Shown here piece after piece: positions 43,201 to 52,537 of a DNA stretch of 64,000 bases; position 1 is the stretch's first letter; the number at the start of each line of letters is the position of its first letter. Origin of the DNA: JAFDZV01 sp035549015 (GTDB lineage: Bacteria; Bacteroidota; Ignavibacteria; OLB7); assembly GCA_035549015.1 (NCBI GenBank), contig DASZRW010000019.1, positions 62,001 through 126,000 of the forward strand. The letters are read 5' to 3'. Position numbers and translations under genes: made by a program. The notes beneath the pieces were generated by a model, which saw only the letters and a list, made by a program, of their open reading frames with translations, was not told the origin of the DNA and made no database searches.

Positions 43201-44985
43201 GTGAGCGGCACGGACAGCACCACCATCACGGTGACGGCGCTCACGGGAGCGGAGTCCGACGCGATGCGGCGGAGCGTCCCGATCCTTCCGCGCGGCCTGA
43301 AGGGGAGCGCCTCCGCGGCAACGGACCTGGCGGAGCCGGTGCATTCATCCACGATGACGCTCGACGTGCCGGAGGGAACGGACAGCACCACGCGATCGCT
43401 GTCGATCGCACTTTCGCCCTCGGTCGGCAGTTCGGTGATCGGTGCGCTGGACGATCTGATCGGCTATCCCTATGGATGCGCCGAGCAGACGATGAGCCGC
43501 TTCCTCCCCACGATCGTGGTGGCGAACGTGCTGCGCGATCTGCATCTCCCCTTCGATGAAAAGAAGAAGGCGGAGATGCCGAAGATGGTGGCCGCGGGGC
43601 TGGAGAAGCTGTACGGCTACCAGCATTCCGACGGCGGCTGGGGCTGGTGGCAGGCCGATGCCACGCATCCGTTCATGACGGCCTACATCATGTACGGTCT
43701 CACCGTTGCGCGCAAGGCCGGCTACGACGTGGATGGGTCGCGCTACGATCGCGGGCTTGCCTCGCTGCGCGAGCAGATCAGAACGCGGCCGGCGGCCGGA
43801 TCGTACAGCCAGCGCGGAACGCCGCTGGACCCCACGAGCGAAGCGTACATGCTCTACGTGGCGACGTATATCACGGCTGGGAATCGCGATCCGCTCTGCA
43901 GCCAGAGGATCGAGGAGCTCGCGAAGCGCACGGACGTGAACGGCTACTGCATCGCACTCCTCACGCTCGCCGCCCACAATCAGGGAGACAGCGCCACCGC
44001 CTCCACGCTGGCCGCACGGCTGGCCTCCATGGCGAAGGTGGAGAACGGCGGAACCTGCTGGAAAGGCATCACCTGGGAGCATGCGTGGCAGGAGGACAAT
44101 CTGGAGACCTCTGCATTCGCAGTGAAGGCGCTGTTCGAAACGGGCGGGCAGGAGGAGATGCTGAACCGCGGCATCGCATGGCTGATGTCGCAGAAGCGCG
44201 GCAACTCCTGGGGAAACACGCGGCAGAGCGCGATGATCGTGTTCACGATGGCGGACTATCTCCGGGCCAACCCGACGGGCGACGCGGACTATTCCATCAC
44301 CGTGAAGCTGAACGGCACTCCGATCTACACACGCCGGATCGCCAAGGCGGAGATGCTTGGTGCGGACCAGCGCATTACGGTGGACGCGGGCCAGGTGCAT
44401 GGCGGCCGCAACACGATCACCGTGGAGAAGACCGGCTCGGGGAACCTTCATGCGGCGGCGTGGGTGGATTACTACAGCGATGTGGCATCGATCCATCCGG
44501 ACAATCAGGGCTTCGCCGTGAGCCGCGAGTACTTCGTGCTGCGCCGTGAACTGCGCGACGGTGCATACATCTACACGAAGCAGCCCTTCAACGGCACGGT
44601 TCACTCCGGCGACGAACTGCTGGTGAAGGTGAAGATCGTTCCGAACAAGGCATACGAGTACTTCCTGCTGGAGGACCCGTTGCCGGCCGGCTGCGAGGTG
44701 ATGACCGAGACGGACAACTACGTGATCGACGGCGAGAACGACTACCAGGGCACAGCCCCTTCGAGTGGCGAACGATGGAAGTGGTGGTACTCCAGCCGCG
44801 ATGTCAGGGATAGCAAGATCGCCTTCTTCGCACAGCGCCTGGAGCCGAAGACATATGAGTTCTCCTACATTCTCCGTGCGCAGATCCCGGGCAGCTACGG
44901 TGTGATGCCAACCATCGGCATGCTCAACTACTACCCCGATGTCCGGGGCAACTCGGACTCGCGCCAGATGATGATCCTGGAATAG
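40228..44985 (+). CDS. Alpha-2-macroglobulin family protease inhibitor (thioester type)
   Basis: The 1585-residue exported protein has a signal peptide (HGRLFPVTILLLLLAALDL). MG domains include HTDRHVYRPGHRVQFRG, and later FPDNLTTWRIVVRG precedes the thioester domain. The motif YPYGCAEQTMSRFLP carries thioester Cys1084 and Gln1087. Bacterial A2Ms trap attacking proteases by bait cleavage followed by thioester capture. The probable bait region (residues about 747-860) is long and shares nothing with its paralogues (QTSAPPFTLPITY, MRMETENGPIREKTDD). No lipobox cysteine is present, so it is probably soluble or held by partners. The frame opens at 40099; ATG 40228 is set by the signal peptide. 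Confidence 0.93.
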   Translation: MIRCNHGRLFPVTILLLLLAALDLFSQGRYHPYSATADRAFSSSDTSIGIRYVGPARARQPLHVRAYRIADPIAYMNNPYDYLDESQPAPKNHDSVVAWASRLRYVGTYNYSPHVAVDGGYVNEMIPLPIRAPGVYVFAINEQPVAQGSTLVISDQTLVMKSDAGHRLFYVVNTRTGARVPFARLTLVGQNGSTNQIAADEDGTIYFSPSRIERRDPPAHILGYNQGNLISTPYTSATAGASAVRTVYLHTDRHVYRPGHRVQFRGVVRDLGNGRYTTTSVRTAEIQFTDARGKGIGRQTVQISKSGAFHGEITLGQEAPLGTYTAVATVGGVPGSHQFDVIEYRKPEYTVDVTTERPHYTSGETVSGTVRSRYHFGEPVAGATVECLVYRTLIPGTSSASNYGPKPAPRATEMVRTLNGLLDAEGSYRFEIPTDAKGNGDYIYSLEARVVDRSRRMIEGSASAQVTHSDLAISATSDRNFYGSGVPVEMDMKLNRYDGKSPAGVVVHVSATRVWHGDGGSRSAPARRSVLWEEDRTSDADGHIHASCIPVAGGMIELRAAAADAHGVTAEAIRTVYVAGPELAAEVPADGSITIIPERDSYDPGQEVNALVLTPTPYADALVTAEGNTIYRHSVQRFGGHAAIVSMPVREEYAPNFFLGVATVVNRGVQTGGREIAVRAAPYAMKLEVVHDRATYRPGDSGTITVRALDGQNRPLAGADLALAMVDVSLYDIMADRTKPIASVFYPRRANNVQTSAPPFTLPITYRQLQNRTMEDDELDAPLSPSGGDGEIHVRRKTLSHAVAEERTTAVPMSGLMTNANSIGGMAIRGGRESAVADTMRMETENGPIREKTDDGIAGYVQPKMRADFRDIMEWAPELRTDAEGYAKVVVKFPDNLTTWRIVVRGVGEETQVGETTEDVIVRKDLLVRMETPRFVTQGDRLLIATNVHNYLAEDQHVTLRFSATQAELGAHDTTITVTANGEGRVDWPVAVSGTDSTTITVTALTGAESDAMRRSVPILPRGLKGSASAATDLAEPVHSSTMTLDVPEGTDSTTRSLSIALSPSVGSSVIGALDDLIGYPYGCAEQTMSRFLPTIVVANVLRDLHLPFDEKKKAEMPKMVAAGLEKLYGYQHSDGGWGWWQADATHPFMTAYIMYGLTVARKAGYDVDGSRYDRGLASLREQIRTRPAAGSYSQRGTPLDPTSEAYMLYVATYITAGNRDPLCSQRIEELAKRTDVNGYCIALLTLAAHNQGDSATASTLAARLASMAKVENGGTCWKGITWEHAWQEDNLETSAFAVKALFETGGQEEMLNRGIAWLMSQKRGNSWGNTRQSAMIVFTMADYLRANPTGDADYSITVKLNGTPIYTRRIAKAEMLGADQRITVDAGQVHGGRNTITVEKTGSGNLHAAAWVDYYSDVASIHPDNQGFAVSREYFVLRRELRDGAYIYTKQPFNGTVHSGDELLVKVKIVPNKAYEYFLLEDPLPAGCEVMTETDNYVIDGENDYQGTAPSSGERWKWWYSSRDVRDSKIAFFAQRLEPKTYEFSYILRAQIPGSYGVMPTIGMLNYYPDVRGNSDSRQMMILE

Positions 44986-45452
44986 AGGCGATCGCAATGC
45001 GGATCCCGATCCGCGGATGATACGGTCCCAGACGTCCGGCAGCGGGCCGGCCTGGATACGTCCATGATTCGGAACGCCCCGTCACCATCAGGATGGCGGG
45101 GCGTTCGCGTTGTGCCGCGGCCGTTCCGGCCTCACCGTTCCGGCTGCATGGTGCATGGGTGAAGAAGCTCCGCAACGGCAACTGCATCTCTCCGGCGCAG
45201 CGCCCCGATCCGGACTGCGGCGCGACGATGGACGATCTGTTACGTGCTGCGGCCGTCGCGGGGTGTTACTCCCCGGATGATTCAACGTCCTCGTGATGTG
45301 CCGGTCATAGCAGCTCACGTCGGCAGCGGGCCACGCTCCTTCACCTCCGGGGCCTGCAGGCGTCCGACGAGAGGAGCTGCAGTCCCCCCCTCCGGGAAGC
45401 GGAAGCCGGAATTGCAGTATGTTGGCGGCCGGGCCACTCATCAGGTACAGCG
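44986..45452. other. Intergenic region between A2M genes 2 and 3
   Basis: These 467 bases are without a gene. They hold a small palindrome at 44999-45014 (GCGGATC-CC-GATCCGC) and the larger hairpin at 45073-45105; the remainder would include the promoter of the third A2M gene. No boxes assigned. Confidence 0.5.
45073..45105 (+). terminator. Hairpin after second A2M gene
   Basis: AACGCCCCG (45073-45081) pairs with CGGGGCGTT (45097-45105), and the interior CCATC/GATGG also pairs, giving a 14-pair structure with a three-base asymmetric bulge. It is GC-rich, about 90 bases past the stop; no U-run follows. It may terminate or insulate the second A2M transcript. Confidence 0.5.
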
Positions 45453-48400
45453 ATGAACATCAGCATCAAGTCCATTTCAACACTACTCGTCACCCTCATG
45501 GCAGCTCTTGCCGCAATCGGTTTCGATCGTGACGACAACAGCTTCGAGTTCTATCTCTCGAGCAACAGGATCTACAGTCCGGGCGACAAGGATGTCTCCG
45601 TGGGCTTCAGCGGTCGCGTGGACCGGCACACCACGATCTCGATGCATACCTACAGGATCGCCGATCCGGTTGCATTCTTCGTGGCGCAGGCCAACCCGCA
45701 CGCGCCGGGGCACGGAAGCGACAGCACGGACGCGATAGACCTTCGCGATCACCGGCAGTTCATCCCCCTCTCCAGTTGGGATTACACTCTCACCTCGCGC
45801 GACAAGTACTGGCAGTACGAGAACATTCCGCTGCAGATGAACGAGAAGGGAGTCTACCTGGTGCAGGCCTCGGCGCGCGGCAAGGTGGCGACAACCGTGG
45901 TTGTGATCACGGAGCTCGGCATGATCATGAAGCAGGCCAACGGGCAGGTGCTCGCATTCGTGGTGAACCGCAAGAGCGGAGAGAAGGTCACGGGCCTGCC
46001 GGTGACGTTCGAGCGCGGCCCGAAGACGAAGACCACCGCGACAACCGGCAACGACGGTATCGCCAGGGCAGCGATGGATGCATCCCCGGACAACTCCGGC
46101 GGCGACGAGTTCGAAGGCGGGTACGGCAACCAGATCGTCGCGGTTGGCGGGCGCGGCAACGACTTCGTGATCTGCGACTCCTACTTCTACCGTACCTACG
46201 GCCGCAACGGAGCATCGTCCGTAGTCTATCTCCACACGGACCGGCCCGTCTATCGTCCGTCGCAGACCGTCTACTATCGCGGCATCGTCCGCTCGGTGAC
46301 GGAGGCGGGCACGTACGAGAACGTGGATACGGGCAGGGCCTATGTGGAGGTCACGGACGCCCGCGGCGGTTCGTTGAAGAAGGACACGCTGCTGATCTCC
46401 GACTTCGGAACATTCAGCGGCGATCTGACGCTCGGCGAGGAGCCGCCGCTCGGCAACTACACGATCACCGTGAACATCGGCGGGCAGACATCCTCCTTCT
46501 CCTTCGACGTGCAGGAGTACAAGAAGCCGGAGTACGAGGTGACGGTGAAGACCGATCACGACCAGTACACACGCGGCGACGAGATCAAGGCAACGGTGAA
46601 CGCCAGGTACTACTTCGGCTCGCCGGTATCGGAGGGAACGGTACAGTACTTCATCTATCGCTCGCGCTACTGGCGCCCGTGGTGGTACCGCTCCGAGTGG
46701 GCATATCTGTACGAGGAAGCACCGGAGTACATGAGCTACAGCGGAATGCAGATGGTCAACTCCGGCGAGGGAAAGCTGAACGCGGACGGCACGTTCTCCA
46801 TGAGCTATCAGACCGATGGCAAGGCCGATGAGGACTACATCTATCGCATTCAGGCGAACGTGGTGGACGCCAGCCGGCGCTCGATCGCGGGCGTGACCTC
46901 CGCACGCGTGACGCGCGGCGAGTTCTACGTGAGCGCCAGGACAACGAAGTATGTCTACAAGCCTCAGGAGGAAGTGCGCGTGAACGTGGAGACGATTGCC
47001 TTCGATGGTGAGAAGCCGATCTCCGCTCCGTTCGACGTGAAAGTGGAGCGGGTCTGGTGGGAGGGTCGCACGGTACGGAGGAACGAGCCGCAGCGCGCCA
47101 CGATATGGACCGGCTCAGGCAGCACCGACGGCAACGGCAACGGCTCCGTGACATTCAACGCCAAGGACCCCGGATACTATACCGTCTACGTGACGGCACG
47201 GGACCACCGCGGAACGGAGATCGGCGCCAGTTCCTCCGTCTACGTGAGCGACGGCTATTACTCCTACTGGAACAACGACGGCGGTGACGTGCAGGTGATA
47301 CCGGATCGTGAGATGTACAAGCCCGGGGAGACGATGAGCGCGCTGGTGATCATGCCGCAGCCGAATATCGATGTGCTGGTCACCGCCGAAGCCACGACGC
47401 TCTACAGCTATCAGGTGGAGCGGCTCAGTTCCACATCTGCGGTGATCCGCGTTCCGATTATCGCCCAGCATGCGCCGATGTTCTATCTCAATGTATCGGC
47501 GCTCGCGGCGGACAACTTCTACAATGCAAACCACCGGATCGTAGTGACGCCGGAGGGAAAGCTGATCAAGCTGGAAGTGAAGATGGAGAAGGAAACGTTC
47601 AAGCCGGGGGAGAAGGGAACGGTAACGGTGCGGGCGGTGGATGCAGGCGGCGAGCCGGTGGGGAATGTCGACGTGGCACTCGGCATGGTGGACGAAGCGA
47701 TCTACGCAATCCATGCGGACGAGACGCCCGACATTCAGAAGTTCTTCTACGGCTCACGCTGGAACCATGTCTCCACGAACAGTTCGCTCAACTTCAGCTT
47801 CTGGGCGGCTTCGCGGCGGGCGATGGCCCGCGACGGCATGATGGCATCCGGTGCGCCGCAGAAGAGCGCGCTGATGGATCGCGCGGAGAACGCCCCCCCT
47901 CCTCCTCCGGCCGCAGCACCGAAGAACAAGACGGGAGACGGTCTCGTCCAGCCCGCTGTGCGAACGGACTTCCGCGATCAGATGTACTGGACCCCCTCGG
48001 TGCGCACCGACGCCCGCGGCTATGCAACCGTGAACGTGACCTTCCCGGACAACCTGACCACATGGCGCATCACGGCCCGCGGCATAACGAAGGCAACGGC
48101 CGTTGGCCAGGCTCGCGCCACGGTGATCGAACGCAAGGATCTCCTTGTCCGCATGGAGACTCCGCGCTTCATGACGCAGGGCGATCAGCTCTCGATCGCC
48201 ACCACGATCCACAACTATCTCGGCAGCGAGAAGAAGACGAAGGTGGTCTTCGAGGCTGAGGGCGTGGAGCTTACGGGCCACGAACAGACGGTGACGATTC
48301 CCGCGAACGGCGAGAAGCGCATCGACTGGACGATCAAGGCGCCGAAGGTCGGCCGGGCGAAGCTGACGGTGAAGGCACTCACGAACGAGGAGTCCGACGC

Positions 48401-50135
48401 GATGCAGCTCACCGTGCCGATTCTGCCGCAGGGCGTGCTTACCGGATCGAGCGCGATTGCCGATATGGACGAGCAGACGCGCCAGCGAACGCTCGCGCTG
48501 AACCTGCCGGACAACAGCGATCCATCCACCGGCACGCTTTCGATTGCCCTCTCCCCTTCGGCGGCAAGTTCGATTCTCGGCGCGTTGGACGAACTGGTTG
48601 GCTATCCCTACGGATGCGTGGAGCAGACGATGAGCCGATTCCTCCCGACGGTAATGGTGGCCGACGTGTTGAAGAAGCTGGATGTGCCGTTCGATCCGCA
48701 GAAGCGCGAGGAGCTTCCGAAGATGGTGGAGAAGGGATTCACGCGGCTGTACGGGTTGCAGCACGACGACGGCGGTTGGGGATGGTGGGAGCACGATCAG
48801 ACGAATCCGTTCATGACCGCATATGTGATGTATGGTCTGACGGTAGCCCGCAACGCCGGATATACCGTGAACAACGATCGTTACGAGAACGGCCTGCGGG
48901 CGCTCCGCACGCTGATCGAGGCACGCAAGGCAGGCGGCGGCCTGGGAAGCGACGACAAGCGTCTTGCGGCTACTACGGAGGCCTACATGCTCTACGTGGC
49001 CTGCTTCGTCAACCGCGGCACGCGCGATGCGCTCTACGATGAACGCATCAACGCGCTCGCGCGACGCGACGATATCAACAACTACGCCGTTGCGTTGCTG
49101 GCGATGGCATCGCACTACGAGGGGGACAACACCGCGGCGAACCGCCTGGCCGACAGGCTGGAGAAGGCCGCCACCGTCACGGCCACCGGCGCGCAATGGA
49201 ACGGCCAGAGCTGGCACTACAACTGGCAGGACGATGCCGTGGAAACCTCCGCCTCCGCCGTGAAGGCGCTGCTGGAGATTCGCGGCGAAACGGACCTGGT
49301 GAAGAAGGGAATCCACTTCCTGCTTGCGCAGAAGCAGGGAGATGCCTGGGGGAATACACGGCAGACCGCAATGGTGGTGTACGCACTCGCGGACTATGTG
49401 CGGGGCACGCACGAGCTTGAACCGGACTACATGGTGCACGTGCGCGTGAATGGCCGCGAGGTGCTCGCGCAGCACATCACGAAGGCGGATATCTTCGCTC
49501 CGGAAAAGCAGATCACGGTGGATCGCTCCGCCCTGCACACCGGCGACAACACCATAGAGATCGAGAAGAGCGGCAGCGGCAAGCTGTATGCAACTGCACG
49601 ACTGAACTACTTCGCAACAGGCCCGGCGCTTGCGGCTGCGGACGCAGGCTTCAAGGTGACACGGGAGTATTCGCTCCTGCGTCGCGACTGGAAGGACGGG
49701 CAATTCATCTATCGTAAGATGCCGTACACGGGTCAGGTAAAGAGCGGAGACGAAGTGTTCGTGAAGGTGAAGATCACGCCGAGTGCACGCTACGAGTACT
49801 TCCTGCTGGAGGACCCGCTCCCGGCCGGCTGCGAGGTGGTGAAGAGCACCGACGGGTACAACATCCCGGGGGAGAACGGCTATGGCGAGGACAACAACGA
49901 CTACCGCCGCTATGGATTCTGGGGATGGCGCTGGTGGTATGCCGACCGCGACGTGCGCGACGAGAAGGTAGCCTTCTTTGCACGCGAGATGGAGCCGCAG
50001 ACCTACGAGTTCAGCTACATCATGCGTGCGCAGATCCCCGGCACATATTCGGTGATGCCGTCGGTTGGAATGTTGATGTACTACCCGGAAGTGCGCGGCA
50101 ATTCCGGAAGCCTGGCGATGAAGATCGCCGGATAG
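45453..50135 (+). CDS. Alpha-2-macroglobulin family protease inhibitor (thioester type)
   Basis: The 1560-residue exported protein has a signal peptide (MNISIKSISTLLVTLMAALA) and no lipobox. The MG motif LHTDRPVYRPSQTVYYRG starts near residue 260, FPDNLTTWRI is at 864, and the thioester YPYGCVEQTMSRFLP has Cys1055 and Gln1058. The probable bait region is short (residues 784-831) and proline/alanine-rich (ENAPPPPPAAAPKN), quite unlike the other copies. C-terminal blocks (YEYFLLEDPLPAGCEVV, MRAQIPGTYSVMPSVG) match the fourth gene closely. It is the closest paralogue of that gene, yet five minus-strand genes lie between them. Confidence 0.95.
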   Translation: MNISIKSISTLLVTLMAALAAIGFDRDDNSFEFYLSSNRIYSPGDKDVSVGFSGRVDRHTTISMHTYRIADPVAFFVAQANPHAPGHGSDSTDAIDLRDHRQFIPLSSWDYTLTSRDKYWQYENIPLQMNEKGVYLVQASARGKVATTVVVITELGMIMKQANGQVLAFVVNRKSGEKVTGLPVTFERGPKTKTTATTGNDGIARAAMDASPDNSGGDEFEGGYGNQIVAVGGRGNDFVICDSYFYRTYGRNGASSVVYLHTDRPVYRPSQTVYYRGIVRSVTEAGTYENVDTGRAYVEVTDARGGSLKKDTLLISDFGTFSGDLTLGEEPPLGNYTITVNIGGQTSSFSFDVQEYKKPEYEVTVKTDHDQYTRGDEIKATVNARYYFGSPVSEGTVQYFIYRSRYWRPWWYRSEWAYLYEEAPEYMSYSGMQMVNSGEGKLNADGTFSMSYQTDGKADEDYIYRIQANVVDASRRSIAGVTSARVTRGEFYVSARTTKYVYKPQEEVRVNVETIAFDGEKPISAPFDVKVERVWWEGRTVRRNEPQRATIWTGSGSTDGNGNGSVTFNAKDPGYYTVYVTARDHRGTEIGASSSVYVSDGYYSYWNNDGGDVQVIPDREMYKPGETMSALVIMPQPNIDVLVTAEATTLYSYQVERLSSTSAVIRVPIIAQHAPMFYLNVSALAADNFYNANHRIVVTPEGKLIKLEVKMEKETFKPGEKGTVTVRAVDAGGEPVGNVDVALGMVDEAIYAIHADETPDIQKFFYGSRWNHVSTNSSLNFSFWAASRRAMARDGMMASGAPQKSALMDRAENAPPPPPAAAPKNKTGDGLVQPAVRTDFRDQMYWTPSVRTDARGYATVNVTFPDNLTTWRITARGITKATAVGQARATVIERKDLLVRMETPRFMTQGDQLSIATTIHNYLGSEKKTKVVFEAEGVELTGHEQTVTIPANGEKRIDWTIKAPKVGRAKLTVKALTNEESDAMQLTVPILPQGVLTGSSAIADMDEQTRQRTLALNLPDNSDPSTGTLSIALSPSAASSILGALDELVGYPYGCVEQTMSRFLPTVMVADVLKKLDVPFDPQKREELPKMVEKGFTRLYGLQHDDGGWGWWEHDQTNPFMTAYVMYGLTVARNAGYTVNNDRYENGLRALRTLIEARKAGGGLGSDDKRLAATTEAYMLYVACFVNRGTRDALYDERINALARRDDINNYAVALLAMASHYEGDNTAANRLADRLEKAATVTATGAQWNGQSWHYNWQDDAVETSASAVKALLEIRGETDLVKKGIHFLLAQKQGDAWGNTRQTAMVVYALADYVRGTHELEPDYMVHVRVNGREVLAQHITKADIFAPEKQITVDRSALHTGDNTIEIEKSGSGKLYATARLNYFATGPALAAADAGFKVTREYSLLRRDWKDGQFIYRKMPYTGQVKSGDEVFVKVKITPSARYEYFLLEDPLPAGCEVVKSTDGYNIPGENGYGEDNNDYRRYGFWGWRWWYADRDVRDEKVAFFAREMEPQTYEFSYIMRAQIPGTYSVMPSVGMLMYYPEVRGNSGSLAMKIAG

Positions 50136-50351
50136 GTATAGTCTCCACACCCTTCCCCCCGTCGCATGCGGCCGGCATTGCGGCAGGGGGGTGTCGTATG
50201 CCACCGCACATCCGGTCGGCACAGGCCGCGTCGGCGCCAACGTTTCCGTACACCGCACGACCAGATGCCGATGCGGCGTGCGCCGACAACGCCCGTCCCC
50301 GCATCGCCTGAACCTGCGCGCCGTGGGCTTCCCGATGGCCGGCTGATTCGT

Positions 50352-50957
50352 TCACGGTATCATGCCGGACCACGCATGCCCTTCTGGATGCGCAACCTGC
50401 AACATCGCACGCAGCCAGGCACGGGCCTCGCCGGAGAGCAGCGGCAGACAGGCATGCAGATCCATCAGATCCTTCGCACGATTGGTTTTCGCCTTGAAGA
50501 GAAGCTGCACTTCAACCCGGATGCACGGCAGGCCGCCGTACTCCACGATCATCTCCCGGCGCGATCCCCGAATCGCCGCATTGCGACGACTGAACCACTC
50601 CTCCCCCTCGTTCTCGGCAAGCATGAGCTGCAGTTGCCAGGCCTGCGCGTCGCGGCGATGACACCAGATATCATGCACGCCGGGCGGCAGCGTCTCCTCC
50701 GCAGTCCACGAACGGAGCGTACCGGGAGGATCGGCGGCATGAAGATGCCACCCGGCCAGCCACTCATGAGCCGCACGCTGATCGTCACGAAAGAGAATCA
50801 CGTCCACGTCGCCATGCTCCCGTATCGGCCGGCCCACGAAACGTTCAATCGCATGGCCGCCGGCCAGCCCCCAGGTAAATGGAGCGTCGCGGAACAGATC
50901 GTGTACCTCCGTCACGGTCAGCGGAGACCAGTTGCTGCAGGGGATCGAATGCTGCAT
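50352..50957 (-). CDS. Nucleotidyltransferase, aminoglycoside-2''-adenylyltransferase-like
   Basis: The 201-residue protein has the nucleotidyltransferase core LAGGHAIERFVGRPIREHGD followed by VDVILF, with acidic residues Asp50 and Asp52 as metal ligands. A C-terminal ARAKDLMDL-like helix (NRAKDLMDLHACLP) is shared with this group. It could add AMP to an antibiotic or sugar, or be a toxin-like nucleotidyltransferase; no antitoxin partner is seen. ATG 50957 was chosen from a longer open frame (to 51116) that overlaps the VOC gene. It is part of a minus-strand block inside the A2M array. Confidence 0.75.
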   Translation of the reverse strand: MQHSIPCSNWSPLTVTEVHDLFRDAPFTWGLAGGHAIERFVGRPIREHGDVDVILFRDDQRAAHEWLAGWHLHAADPPGTLRSWTAEETLPPGVHDIWCHRRDAQAWQLQLMLAENEGEEWFSRRNAAIRGSRREMIVEYGGLPCIRVEVQLLFKAKTNRAKDLMDLHACLPLLSGEARAWLRAMLQVAHPEGHAWSGMIP

Positions 50958-50998
50958 GCGATGAAGCCGATGGATGAAACCGATGCGCCGGGCACGGG

Positions 50999-51421
50999 TC
51001 ACGGCAGCCGAAGCTCGCCCTCCCGGAGCGTGAAGAAGGGATTCCATGCAACCTCCCACGGATGCCCGTCGGGATCCGCGAAATACCCCGAGTAGCCTCC
51101 CCAGGCCGCATCGCATGCCGGCTTCAACAGCCGTGCGCCCGCATGCAGGGCCGCGTTGAGCACGGCATCCACATCGTCACGCGTGGGCACGTTCTGGGCA
51201 AGCGTGATGCCGCCGAAGCCGCCGCCGTCCGGTATGCATGCATCCTCTGCAAGAAGATCGCGTGGATAGAGCGCGAGCGCCGTCCCGGTTCCAAGCTTGA
51301 AGATGGCGAAGTCCCCGACGCTGGCGCTCGACATCGGCCAGCCGAGAGCGTCGCGATAGAATGCGATCGATCGCTCGAGATCGCCTACACCGAGCGTGAT
51401 GATGTTGAGCCGTGGTTCCAT
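50999..51421 (-). CDS. VOC-superfamily (glyoxalase/bleomycin-resistance) protein
   Basis: The 140-residue protein has paired beta-alpha-beta-beta-beta modules: LNIITLGVGDLERSIAFYRD at the start and GGYSGYFADPDGHPWEVAWN, the typical VOC ending with its metal-site Glu. It may be a dioxygenase, isomerase or drug-binding protein. GAGGGGAA upstream of ATG 51421 supports the start over the open frame to 51478. It lies 41 bases upstream of the nucleotidyltransferase gene, likely the same transcript. Confidence 0.88.
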   Translation of the reverse strand: MEPRLNIITLGVGDLERSIAFYRDALGWPMSSASVGDFAIFKLGTGTALALYPRDLLAEDACIPDGGGFGGITLAQNVPTRDDVDAVLNAALHAGARLLKPACDAAWGGYSGYFADPDGHPWEVAWNPFFTLREGELRLP

Positions 51422-51655
51422 GATGCGATTCCCCTCGGTTGCACGGAGCGTAATGACGAGCAGCGTGAGGAGAGCCATCAGCCCCTCGAACGCGCGGCCG
51501 GCAGGCGCAGCGGAAGCACCGGCCTCCGCAACGGAAAACCTCCCACCCGCTCATTCAGATTGTTCCCGCGTACGAAGTGTGGTGCCTGCTGGAAGAACAG
51601 ACACCGCAGAGGGCACATTCTCCTCCGCGATGCAGGAACGTTTGCACCCATGGCA

Positions 51656-52081
51656 CTACGGCTTCGGCGGCGGAAGCACGCCAAGCTGGCCGAGCACGCC
51701 GACGATATCCTCGATATGCCAGAACTCCGCGATCTGTCCGTTCTCGATTCGGAGGATATCCACGCCGCGCAGCACTACCGGCCGGCCGGTGGCTGGAATT
51801 CCCATGAACGGTCCGGCATGTGTGGCGCGCATGGTCCAATGGTCCACCACCTTGTCATCCTCGGCAACAACCTGATCGAGCGTGAACGTTGCATCCGGGA
51901 ATGCGGCGCGAACAATCGTCAACATGGCATTGTGCCCGTCACGTCCCGGCGGCAATCCCGGCATGGGGTTGTTATCCACAACGTCCGCAGCAATAAGCTG
52001 TTCCGCAAGATTCAGATCGCCCTTCCCCCAGATATCCTCGACAAACTGTCGCGCAACTTCCTTGTTCGATGCGAGTGACAT
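51656..52081 (-). CDS. SnoaL-like ester cyclase-family protein
   Basis: The 141-residue protein of SnoaL/NTF2-like fold has AEQLIAADVVDNNP, DGHNAMLTIVRAAFPD, VDHWTMRATHAG and EFWHIEDIVGVLGQLG, typical of the polyketide cyclase-like group common across bacteria. No natural-product genes adjoin it, so its substrate is unknown. AGGAGA before ATG 52081 is a clear ribosome site. Confidence 0.88.
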   Translation of the reverse strand: MSLASNKEVARQFVEDIWGKGDLNLAEQLIAADVVDNNPMPGLPPGRDGHNAMLTIVRAAFPDATFTLDQVVAEDDKVVDHWTMRATHAGPFMGIPATGRPVVLRGVDILRIENGQIAEFWHIEDIVGVLGQLGVLPPPKP

Positions 52082-52197
52082 GCGTTTCTCCTGATAACTC
52101 GATGTATGTGCGGGCAGGCAGCGGCGTCCTCAGGCCGCGTGCATCCCAGCTACACTACGGTGTGCGGAGGAGATTGGATGTTGCGCCGGGCGGCCGC

Positions 52198-52407
52198 CTA
52201 CTCCTCCAGACTCTTCAGATAGAGCGTGGTCAGTGTTCGCGCCCAGTAGCGCGGCACGCCATGGCTCTCCTGAAGGAACGCCACGACATCGTTGGACTTC
52301 TTCGTCTCGGCCTTGAAGGTCTTGAGCGTCTTCACCCAGTGTGCGATCGGCTTCCCGGTTTTTTCGATCACCTGCTCGTCGCTCACGTTCCAGTAATCGG
52401 ATTTCAT
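52198..52407 (-). CDS. Small DUF4287-like protein
   Basis: The 69-residue protein has SDEQVIEKTGKPIAHWVKTL followed by a lysine-rich helix and GVPRYWARTLTTLYLKSL. This resembles the DUF4287/DUF5655-type helical proteins in which a Lys-Thr-Gly motif is followed by a Trp. AGGAT eight bases before ATG 52407 is a good ribosome site, which excludes the longer frame to 52482. Function unknown. Confidence 0.72.
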   Translation of the reverse strand: MKSDYWNVSDEQVIEKTGKPIAHWVKTLKTFKAETKKSNDVVAFLQESHGVPRYWARTLTTLYLKSLEE

Positions 52408-52537
52408 ATGGATTGATCCTGATTGATGACTCCAAACGCCCCCCAGCCGCGGTGCCGGTGGGGCCTGCCGGCGAAGCATCACCGGTTGCGAGCACCGGGT
52501 GGGTCCGCCGAACGTATCGCACTGCGATGGATCTCGT

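Noticed and set aside
47754..50258. 834-codon minus-strand open frame
   Set aside because: It is antisense to the third A2M gene with its thioester motif; the product is an Arg/His/Val-rich shadow.
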